From the NCBI GenBank assembly GCA_963920575.1, contig OY986975.1, forward strand, positions 14,755,863 through 14,819,862: a stretch of 64,000 nt of DNA. The letters run 5' to 3'. The notes beneath the pieces are model-generated. The model did not search any database. It had not been told where the DNA came from and saw nothing but the letters and a program-made list of their open reading frames with translations. This stretch comes from Narthecium ossifragum. Lineage: Eukaryota; Streptophyta; Magnoliopsida; Dioscoreales; Nartheciaceae. Shown in pieces: positions 33,801-45,800 of this stretch (position 1 is the stretch's first letter; each line of letters starts with the position of its first letter). The translations under genes and the position numbers were made by a program.

Positions 33801-36800
33801 CCGTCAACCCGTATCCCTACAATATGATAATAGTTCTAAGCTGAGTTGTAGATCCGGTATCGCTAAGCCCGTGCATGTTGATATTATCGTTGTCATTACC
33901 ACTACCACTCGGAGCCACTAAGAACGATAGTGGTGATAAATAATAGTGGTAGTGAAGACACTAACTATCACTATGAGGTTGAATTTTTGCAATATATCTG
34001 TTCGAATAATCTCCATGATATTGCTTTCTTTGGTTCACAATTTACTTGGACGAACACGCATGGAGGGTGCGCTAAGATACTCTAGTGGCTGGATAGAGTC
34101 TTATGTAATCATAAATGGAAGGAATGTTTCCCAGGCACTCATGTTAAGCACCTTCCTAAGATTTGTTCCGATCACTCTCCACTTCTTGTTTCTTTACTCA
34201 GTGACAAAAAGAAGAGTGGCCCAAGAACCTTCAGATTGGAGCATGCTTGGCTACCAAAACCTGAATTTAAGGAGGCTATAGCAAATGCTTGGAATGTCCC
34301 ATGTCGAGGCTCTAAGCAATTTGTGTTTACTACTAGAATTAAAGCCATTAAGCGGGTAGTAAAAGGGTGGGATAGAAGAAGAAGGGCTTTTGATTTGTTT
34401 GGCACTGGTAAGAAAGTTGAAGCTTATCTAAAGGAACTGTATGGCATGGTGGAGGTGGGGGACTTATCGGAGGAAAATGGCTTAATGCAGGTGACCAAAA
34501 TTCCAAATTTTTTCATTAGCTGGTGGCTTCGAAATCACACAAATAAAAAATTCGAGAAATAATGGATGTGGATGGTAATATTGTTAGCAGTTACCAGGCT
34601 ATAGGCATGGTTCTACAGAAACATTATGAAGGTGTCTGGAGTGATGATGGGAACTTTATTGCATAGCTTCTACCATATTTGCCTAAGATTAATTGCATTT
34701 GGAAGGATATCTTGATTGAGGAGGTATCAGCAGAGGAAATAAAGATAGCAGTCTTTCATCTTGGCCGCAGCAAGTGTCCTGGACCCGACGGCATCCCAGC
34801 CGAGTTCTTCACAACGCATTGGTAGGTTTTTTTTTTTTGATGAGTTGTTCAAGAGTTCTTCACAACGCATTGGCAGGTTGTAGGTCCTGATGTGGTGGAG
34901 ATTGTTCAAGAGTTTTTCAGGTCAATCAAACTTTTGTTTCTCTTATTCCAAAATGCCAATTTCCTAGGAAGGTAAAGGATTTTAGGCCCATAAGCTTATG
35001 TAATATTGGGTAAAATTATTACCTCCATTTTGGTAGCTAGATTGAAGGGAGTTTTGGGTGACTTAATTGGGATTGAACAACCAGTTTTTATTGAAGATCA
35101 GAGTATTCATGATAGCATCGATGTTGCATAGGACATCCTCCACTCCATGGCAATTTCCCCTAAGTATCGGAGCATTATGGTGCTTAAGGTGGACTTGATG
35201 TCGGCTTATGATAAGGTGCGCTGGTGCTTTTTGGAGGAAGTTACGATTCGAATGGATTTTCCTCCTATTTGGATTAACTGGGTTATGACATGTGTATGGG
35301 GCTCCATGTTCTCTTTCATTGTCAACGGGGAAATCCATAGAAGGGTCCGTCCAAAATGTGGAATTCGTCAAGGTGACCCGCTCTCCCCTTATTTGTTTGT
35401 GATTGTGCAAGAAGTTTTATCTCGTATGTTGGGTTCTATGGGTTCTAAATTGGAGGGATTGAAGTTTAGGAATGGGGATTTCTCATTATCCCACCTCCTA
35501 TACGCCGATGATTGTTTGATTGTTACCCGAGCTACTTGTTTAGAGGCTCGAATCCTAAGGCTAAAGCTTACTCTTTTTAAGATTCTTAGTGGACTTGAGA
35601 TGAATCCCCACAAGTCTACTATCAAGTTTTCCCTAACTGTTGAGAAACAGAGGAGGTTAGCTATATGTGGGATCCTGAAGGTTGGTATCGCTAAGGCAAG
35701 CTGGAAATACCTAAGGGCTTCTATAAGTTCAAAGAAGCTAAAAGCAGCATATTTCTCTCAAATCGTAGTCCGTATGACAAGTAGGGTGTTTTCTAGGCAG
35801 GGGAAGAAGATTTCAGACGCAGTAGAGTAATTTTATTGAAATATGTCCTCGAAAGTATGCCAGTCTTCACTATGATTGCATCGCATGTGCCCAACAAGGT
35901 TCTAAAGAGGTTTGAACAAATCTACATGAGTTTTTTTTTGGCAAAACAAACAATCTGGCCTGGGTGTAGTAGCATGGAATGAAGTAACTAAGCCCAAACA
36001 ATATGGAGGCTTAGAAGTGAAGGATTTCTTCCTGTGGCAGAGAGCATTAAAGCTCATGAGAGTTGAGGCTTTTCTTTCGGACAAGGAATTAGTTTGGATG
36101 AGATTTGCTAGAGCTAAGTATCAATGGCAAGGAAGGCTTCCTAGATTCAAAAATAATGGCTCAGCTCACTGGAAACAAGTGTGCAAGGCAGCAGAGGACT
36201 TAAACATGGGTTTCCTATGGACACCTGGGGATCAAAGTCAAGTCTGAGTTGTAGAGGATCATTGGATTTTGGATGAGGCTCTAGCCTTGAAGCCTTCGAT
36301 GTTTAAGGGTGATAGGACAGAGCATATGTTGGTGGGTGATCTTATGACAGGTGATGGTTGGGATTATGAGTTATTGAATGATATCTTTCATCCAGATATC
36401 GCGCAAGCTGTTGGGGGTCTTCTTTCTAATCCGAGGCCGGCAAGGGATAAAGCTAGATGGCAATAGAGTAGTAACGGTCAAGTATCTGTGTCTTCAGCTT
36501 TTTTTCTTCTTGCGAGCAGATTCAAACCAAGCTGGGAGGATGCAAGGGAGGTTAATTGGTCTAATCTTTGGAGATTCCCTGGTGGACCAAGAATCAAGCA
36601 TTTCCTATGGAAGGCTCTAAAGGGCGAATTACTAGTCAGAGAAGCTCTTTGGAACTAGTGTGGGTCCTCAGATTGTTTCTGTCCGAAATGTGAATTATAT
36701 CCGGAAACTATTGTGCACGCCCTGTTTGAATGTGATGCAGTTTGAGAGGTTATTGATAGGTTGTTGATGGAATGTGGAGTACTTTTTTCTGAGTGGAATC

Positions 36801-39800
36801 TGCAGCAACTTCTTCGGGTGATAAATCAATCATCTAGTCAATAGGGAGCCATGAAGCTTAAGGCTTATCTTGGATATGGGTTATGGTTGTCTTGGAAGGA
36901 CCGCATTTATAAGGTCTTTTAAGGTGAAGTAGACCTTCCTGAGGTGGTGGCTAAAAGGGCTAAGAGGCTTGCTGATGAGTTCTTATCTAATCTTGGCAAG
37001 AAGGGGATTAGAGATGATCCTGAAGGTGAAGTTTGGGTGTACCAAATTGATGCCTCATGTGATGTTGACTTAGGAAATATGGCAGTGGCAGCAGTGGAAT
37101 TGAATAGGCAAGGGGATTTATGTTTTATTATAGGTTACTGAACCTTTGCTGGAACTGTGTTTGAAGCAGAGCTTGTTGCTATTTTGAGAGCTATGGAATG
37201 GACTAAAGATAGACGAAGAAAGAAGATTATAATAGAGTCTAATGCTAGAGAGGTTATTGACATGATTAATGGTGTCAAGGCATGGTCTGAGGACCCGTAC
37301 CTCCAACCCGGGCCGACCACGTTAGGTCAAGGGTCCGGTTTTGTGGTTTGGCTCGGTTGGCCTTGGGATGCGATCTGTTGATCGCATCGCTGTTTTTGAC
37401 CCATGGGCATTTTGGTAAATTTGCTCTCTGGCGATCGGTTTCACATCCACGTTGCACACACTGCCTTGGATTGATGTATGTGATTGATTAAGACCTTAGG
37501 GGCTCTTCCGATCAGAAGATAGGAGCTCGATCGAGATAGATCGAAATGGACGGCTTTAATCGATTCAAGCTTTCTATTTAAACCTTGGCTTTTTCTCTCT
37601 TTCCTTTCTCTTTACTTGTTCTCTAGTCATTATCTCTCTCTCCCCTACCGGCTGTGCTAGGGCTTTAGGTCGTGATCTTCGAGGAGCTGATCTTGGCGAT
37701 CGAGCTTGGAGGATACGTGGAGGAACTGCACTGCTTGCTCAAGTAGGTGTTTCTACCCCGATCGTGTGGTCGGGTTTACCTAGGATAGGTTTATTGTGCT
37801 TTTGATGTAGTTGTACATGGTAGAATATTGTATAACTTAATATCTTAGTGTTATGGTTTGCTTGGAGTGTTTCTACCAGTTGGTTTCGTATTTTATCGGA
37901 CGATTCTCGTTTTGTCGCCGGTTTGTCGGTTTTTGACCGTTTAGTCCTAGGTTTGGGTTTTAACTGTCAAAATCATGTTTTCTTCATACCAATAGTTTCC
38001 CCTTTATCTTTTACGTGTGCCTGCAAAGTTTCATCGAATTCTGATAAGCTTTGATAGATCAAATCCAAGAGATTGGATTCATGGTACTTTTCTTAGGAAC
38101 TGTGCGCTAGGCTAGACGGTCGACCGTCGGATTGACCGTAAGGTGTTCGCACGCTTAATCCTGGTCTCATAGTCGACCGTCGCATCGACCGTGGCCTCAC
38201 GTTTGACCGTCGGATCAACCGTGAGGCTCAGTCTCGTTTTTTGCTTCCCAGGGTCGATGTTCCGATCGACCGTGGCCCTTATGTTGTTTTCCCAACTTTT
38301 GGTCTCACGGTCGACCGTCACATCGACCGTGCCCTCACGGTCGACCATCGGATCGACCGTGACCCCCCAAACAGTGTTTTCTGGCTTCCTTTGATTGGCT
38401 TTCGTTCATGATAGATACCCAATCATGTTAGAAAGCATGCATGCTGTTATCACAGGGTTTTCGAAGGATTTCGATTGAGATTGGTAATTTGATCGTGAGT
38501 TTACCCTCTTTGGCGAATCTTTAGCTTATCTTGCATTTAAATACATAGTTGGATATTAAACTTAGGCTAAATTTTCAATTAGTACCTTGTAGTTTGACCG
38601 ATATTTTTATGTGGTCCTTATATTTCAAAAAGTTGTAATACAAACCCTCAAATTTAAGAATCTCTCTTATGTGGTCCGCCACGTCAGCTTCCGTCGAACG
38701 CCGTCAACCAGCTAACGGCAAACTAGCACACGTGGCCCATTTTTATCCACGTGGCCATTTTTAAACATATTTGGTCCACCACGTCATCTTCTCCCTCTTC
38801 TCTCTCTCTTCTCCCTCTTCTCCCGTTAGATCCGACGGGATCGGATGGCATCGCGAAGAAGAGGAGGCGACGCGACGGGATCGGCCGATCGGCGACCGAC
38901 GGCGAGCGCTCGGGATCGGGATTGGCGAGCTCAGGACGACAAGATCGGGACATCAAGCCCGGGACGGCGAGCTCGGGATGGCGAGATCAGGACGGCGAGA
39001 TCCAGACGGCGACGACGAGATCGGGTTGGCGATGGCGGGAAGGATCCGCGGCGAGCTGGGATGGAGGTGGGTCGGCGAGATCGCCACCAAACCCATCACC
39101 ACCTTGTCCAATCTCTAGGACATCCATGTCGGGACGACGACGACGAGATGGGGACGGCGACGGTGGGATGGATCCGAGGCAAGCTCGGATGGAGCTGGGA
39201 AGGAGGTGGGACGGCGACATCGGATGGAGCTCGGATGGAGCTGGGATGGAGCTCGGATGGAGCTGGTCGGAAGAGAGAAGAGGGAGAAGAGCTCGGGACG
39301 GCGAGCTCGAGATGGCGAGATCAGGACGGCGACGGCGAGATCGGGGAGGCGAGCTCGGATGGAGCTGGGATGGAGGTGGGACAGCGACATCAGGGACGAT
39401 GGTGAGCTGGTCGGAAGAGAGAAAGGGAGAAGAGAGAGAGAGAAGAGGGAGAAGAGAGAGTGAAGAGGGAGACGAAGATGCTGACTAGGCAAGTTTTTAA
39501 ATAAAATATATGTAAAAATGGCCACGTGGATAAAAATGGGCCACGTGTGCTAGTTTGCCGTTAGCTGATTGACGGCGTTTGACGGAAGCTGACGTGGCGG
39601 ACCACATAAAAGAGATTCTTAAATTTGAGGGTCTGTATTGCAACTTTTTGAAATAGAAAGACCACATAAAAATATCGGTCAAACTACAGGGTACTAATTG
39701 AAAATTTAGCCTTAAACTTAAATGCTTCTTGCTTGCGTAGCCGAGTGCTAGCTATGAGTGCTAGCTATGAGTGCTACCTTACGTTGTATTGTGGAACTTT

Positions 39801-42800
39801 AGCCCGTTGCCGGTGTGTGTCGATGGTTATTGTATAACTATTGAACTCATAAATGTTGTTGTGACATATAAAGATATCTAGATTAGATGTTTACATAGGT
39901 TCATGCACTGTATGCATTAGAGGCATTTCAGGTTAGGCAGGACGATGGGTTGATCGCCGATCCGAGGCTCTCAAGTAGCTCGGATCTAGCCCTAGGATCG
40001 TGGCTGGGTAGCAAGGTTTAGGACGTGATTGTACCAGTGGAATCTTTATGTTATCGAGGATATGATGTAGTTGGCTATGATCATTTTGTTATTGAGGTTT
40101 AGAGGTCGTGTTGTCTCCCCCAATGCCAAGTGCTAAGGATGGATGTCGATGTGTTCCCGACGTGGGTCCCCAAGGAATGGGAATCCTGCTTAGGTAAGGG
40201 TGATCCTTCATGTTATTGTTCCGTGGCCTCCTGGTAACACGTTCAGGAGAGAGGTTTCATGACAGGAGCCCTTGGGACATCGATAAGGGTTATAGGACCC
40301 CGTGGCATTTCTTAGACTTGAGCGGAGAGACATCACAGTTGTTGTTTTCCTCCCTTCAGTGTGCCGTAGAGTAGAACTTTACTGAGCTTATTGCTCACTC
40401 CTACCCGGGCTGCGTTTGCAGGTGCAGGCATCAGCTCCTCCTCGGTTGTTCCAGCTGGATCGGGTCTTGGCGGCGTGTCGACTTCCGGAGGCGTTTGAGG
40501 TCTCAGAGGGACAGATGTACATTTTGACAGCTTTTGTTTATAGCTATCTTTTGAGGATGATGTATTTAATATTTCATATATAAAATCATGTTCCCTCTTT
40601 TGATTGGGTTTTATTCCGCAATATAATATTTAGTTTTACCTTTATGGCCTTGGAAGTCTTTAAGTTCAAATTAATTCCGTTTTTTGTATTGTCGCGCCGT
40701 ATCGGATGTAAATAGTGTAGATTTCCCCTCACGTTCCAGACCGGATGAGTTTTCTGGGTCGGAGCGTGACAACTTGGTATCAGAGCAGGCTATAGGTCCC
40801 AGGGATAAGATTCGGCTTGCGATTAAAGTGTTGAGTGTGGAATGGGATAATTCTAGGTCTAGAACATCCTTACTTGTCTGTTTGCGATTGTGTGTGATGT
40901 GTTTATTTATCTATTTGCTGTTGTGTTTTGTTGCTTTCCGACGGCGTCATGACGTCTCTGGGGGAGATGTGCATGCGCACCGGTGTCATTCGTTCCCTCG
41001 CCTGACAGCGTCTCCCCCCGTGCTGGAGACGAGCGAGTACGGATTGGACGTGTGTTGCCTCTGTGCTCTTGGAATCCTAAGAGGTGGACTCGTTGTGGTC
41101 CAGAGACGATGTTGGAGATCATTAAACAGTAGAGGACTGATTGAAAGAGGTGTCCTGGATCCCGGATGTTTTGGACATTCTGGAGTATCGCTTGCTTGGG
41201 AAGCCGTTGTTTTCTTGCCTTCCTAGGAAGCGATGCTGCATAGTGGCGCTTGTCGGGGCCACTAGGGACAATGTTGGTTGTGTGTTGAGAACTGTTCGCG
41301 TATTGTTCTCTGACAACTATCCTTGGAGGGTGGTGTAGTTGGGAGTACCCTCCTCTGGTTCTGGGTACTCGCACCGCATGGTGACACGTGGGTTGGCTGG
41401 TTCATCTGGCTCGGTATGCTAGAGCGACAACGGGGTGCACCCTGAACTGTGCGCTAGCTACTGAGACAGGTGACTTGAGGGTTGACACCGAATGGTTGGT
41501 CGGTGGTCGTGGTGAGTCTCGGGGATGTCATTCCTGCTTTTGGGGAACAACATGATAGCCGTTGGTAGAGGCAGTGGTTTTAGCATCAACGACAGCCGTG
41601 GCAGCAGCATCGTCGTGCCGATTCTTTCAGAGGTAGCATGGACCGCCATATTGAGAGGGATTCCACCGGATGCTCGAGTGTTAGCCATCGTGGGTCTTTC
41701 CATCGATGGTGTTGGTTGTGAGGGGCGCTGGGTGCTCACCACAGAGCAGTCGGCCGTGACGCACGGCGTAGGCCAGAGCAGTGGACTAGTGCCTCAGTTG
41801 GGGCAAGTATCTAGGGCAGACGCGAGAATTCAGATTCCAGAGAGAGGCTTGCTGGAGATGATGCAATGACCGGTCTAGCCAGCAGTTCATGCACTCCAGA
41901 GGAGAGAGCATCTTCAGCAGCAGCCAGTTTCAGAGCCGCCAGTTTCAGAGCCGCCAGCTTCGACTTTCAGCTTCAACCTTCAGCTTTCGGAGCTTCTCGC
42001 AGCTTGCATTTTCCTTATAGCTCTGGTTTCCCCTTGTGACTCGTTCCCATGCGGCCGTGTTGGCTTGAGACTGGAGTCGGGTGTGACTTTGAGAGTAGCC
42101 ACCAATTTGGGACAAGAGGTTGGTTGGTTGCTCTTGTCGGGGAGTTTGCTAGAGGTTAGGGACCTCTAAGTGTCCGTCGCCGACCTGTGGTGCACGTTGG
42201 GGTACGACGGATTTCTCGGTTGTGTCGGTTGGTTGCACACTGAGTTGTGCTTCTTGGCTGTGGGAAGGTGATGAGTGCATGAAAGTGCACTCTAAATAGC
42301 CTTATAACCATCTCAATTGCTAGATTATTATCTTTAATCAACATCTTTATTTCTATTTTTGTATCTATATGTTGCTTCACATTGTTGTTTGGAAAATGCA
42401 GGAAAAAGGAGAAAAGAAGCTGAAAAGAGTGCATGGATCAACTTTAAAGATTAATCTGTACCTGCTCATGAAGAATCAAATTATGTACCATATATGGTTG
42501 AAAAGCTCTTGAAGTCTAGATTCTGGAGAATTTTACGGTTCGTGATTCCGAGTTTCCTAGAGGAAGTTACGGCAATTTTAGTACCGATGGCGCAGTCTGA
42601 ATGGCAGCACAGTAAATAAGCTGGAAGTCCGAGCGATCCGCCGATCGATCGGACTACGCAGAAACGTGACAGAACCTATTTTTTTTGGCTAAACGAAGTC
42701 CGATCGATCTCTCCATCCCTCCTAAGGGGTCCGATCGATCGGACTCGGGAAAAGCCAAAAACAGCGGATTTTTACTCAACCGATCGATCCAACACTCATA

Positions 42801-45800
42801 GTCCGATCGATCGGACTTGGAAATTAAAGGTTGACAGAACGTATGCTTTTTAGAGGAGCAGAGTTCGATCGATCCGTCCATCGATCGGACTCGGACGTAA
42901 ATAGAAGTTGGAGATTTCAATGAGACCGATCGATCCAACGTCCCGAGGAGGATCGATCGGACGTTCCCAATGAATTAAATCAACGGTTTTGATTTAGCCC
43001 GAGTTTAGGCCTATAAATAGGATACTTAGGGTTCTCAAAAGGGATCTTTTTGGAGGACTTTTTGGCAGCGTTTGGAGGCGAGGAGAAGGGTTCCAGGCTT
43101 GGTTTTCTTTTCTTATTTCTTCTTTATTTTTTCATTAGTTTTGTTGCCCTTATGGTGAACATGAGTGGCTAGTTTCTTCTCTAAGGTACCGATGTAGCCC
43201 TAACTGAATCATTCTATGTTATTGGATCATATTTATTTAATCAGTTTATTTTCCTTGTTTCATTCATTATTATAATTGAGATCTTAAATACCTTTATCTG
43301 GCCAATAAAAGTATTATAGATTGTTTTATGTGAGATTGGGCGAGGGTTCATTCCCTAATCTTGCAGGATCTATGAATGAATGAGTTTATGTCGAGGCCGG
43401 GTTCAAGCTAAGAGTATTCTTGGTTCATAATTGTTCTTCAGAGCTTAATAGATTCTTGATTAACACTTAGTTATGGGTTCATTAGCTAGGGTTAATTGAG
43501 GGTACTTGGTGAAGATCGCGGCCGAACGGATCATCATACCGGAAGAACGAGCCCTTGGAAATAAACTGAGATCTTTATTGATTCAATGCATAGAATGAGG
43601 ATGTTATGGTGAAATCGGAACCTTAGTATTCATCCATCATATTTCTATCGTTTTCTTATTTCGTTATTAGATCTTCTATTCTCAATACCTCATATCTCTT
43701 ATTTTCCCTTCCTTATTTTCTTTCTTTTCTGTTTTTTAGCGTTTTACTCTAATAATCTCTACAAATCTCTGTGGGTACGATACTCGTCTTGCTACTATAC
43801 TGATTGCACCGATTCGTATACTTGCGAGATATAAAATTTATTCATCAGAAGGTGTCGTGGGTACACCTGACGGTGTTGTTTCGCTCTCGTTGAAGGTCAT
43901 GATTTGGCGATCCTTCTGCTTGTCGAGAGCTGGGGCTTGTTCACTGGCTCGTGGTGAACTCCTTTTCCATTGTTTTGAGGGTGCTCTGGTGAGCAGTTTT
44001 CCCTCATGTTGTTGTTGTTTGTGCAGCTGTCGGCTAACTGAGGAATTTTCTTATTGCCGCCTTCACGGGACTCCGAGTTCGAGATCGATGTCCCTTTGGG
44101 CGGTTTTGAACATTGCGAGCTTGCATGTGGATGCCAGTAGCATATGGTGAGTCGAGGACTCAGTTAGCCGAGTCAGTAGCTCGGGACTTCGTTCGCCTAG
44201 GTGTGTTGCCTCAGAGTGTGTTCTGGTTCTCATTAGGGATGGTTCCCTCTATAGATGCATGGGCTTCAAGGAAGCTAGACAGTGTTGCAGCACAAGGTAC
44301 GTGCCCACTACAGTGCGTCGATGATGGATTAGCAGTTGAGAGACTCGTCGACCCCCCTTCAAAGCTTGACCTTCGCATCGACTACCCCAGCTGAGGATTC
44401 AGGATTGCGACATGTCGGAGACAGCCTTCTGTACGAGGTACGGATTATATGAGTTCACAGTGATGTCGTTTGGTCTGACGAATGCTCCAGCAGTCTTCAC
44501 TGATCTGATGTAGACGATCTTCAGGCTGTACCCTGATCAGCTGCAGTAGCGTTTGTAGACAGCAGCATATCTACTGGCGTGTTGAGGAGGAGCACGAGCG
44601 ATATTTTGGCGTTTGCATCGCAGCTGCCGAGGGTGCATTGGCGTTATTTGACTCCGAGTGCGAGGTTTTGGCCTTCAGAGGCAGGATTCGGGGGATGGAT
44701 CGTGTCAGCGACAAATAGCAGAGGTCGAGGACGGTATTCGAGATTCAGCACAGGCATCTCCAGGACCGCGGGAACGTTGACCAGATTGACCAGGAGACCG
44801 GAGCTTTAGTCTTAAAGTCACTACGTTAGTGCCTTTAAGGGTGATAGAAATTGGTAGTTGGTAGAAATGTTTTGACCTTTCGGGTATATCACCTTTCAGT
44901 TTAGGCTAATGCCGTAGCTGTGACCTCGAGCTAGGCTAGAAAAATTAGAGCAACTTTAGTGGCAGTGACAACCTGTCAGTGGTGGAAATGGAAGCAACTA
45001 TCTAGTTCAGGCAGCACTCCTTACCACTCAAAGGATGTCAGCATTTCAGTCCAGAGTGATGGTGATGTGAAGCGATGACACGAATCTTACGTAGGTCCGT
45101 GCCCATATTGATCCCCAGCGTGGAGATGAGAGCCAGACAGCGTTAGCAGGCAATAGGTTGAGCTTCAGAGTCAGAGTCGTAGTTTCAGAGTTGTGCAATG
45201 ACGGCGTTCAAGCGTTCTACTCATTTCTCTTCTTGGCCACCTCGGAGGCATAGTGGTATATCGTGACCGTCATCAGCGTTGGTAGCACGAGATACAGAGT
45301 TCATCCTCACTGCTTCACCTGTCAGATGTGAAGGCGGAGTATCAACGGACATCAGATCCGTTGCAGCCCTTTTAGTGTCAAAGCAAAAGAGGAAGCATAC
45401 TATGGCGATCATGACCAGATTGCGGAAGACTCGGAAAGGACGTTCCAGATATTGGAAGATGTATATATGACACGTGTCATTGATGCAGGAGACAGCTGGG
45501 AGGAGTACGTTCCTTTACTGGAGTTTGCTTACTTCATCAATCATCTGTCCAGACTGATGGGGTGCCATTCGAGGTATCGTACGGCAGTTCGCACCGTTCA
45601 TCTGATTGCTCGACAGAGGTTGTCAAGACATCACCCACCATTCCAGACATCATCAACCAATCGTCAGAGAGATTAGCAGAGACCAGACGAGGTGGAGGCC
45701 GAGGCAACCCTACTCTGAGAGTCTACACCATAGCCATGATGACGTGGAGCAACGATGACAGCGAGCCTACAGGGATTCCTGACGGCATCAACAGACAGTT

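Noticed and set aside
38751..39488. Long R/G/D/W-rich frames in several phases on both strands
   Set aside because: They lie within the MULE interior and come from degenerate tandem GC-rich repeats open in more than one frame; no conserved domain.
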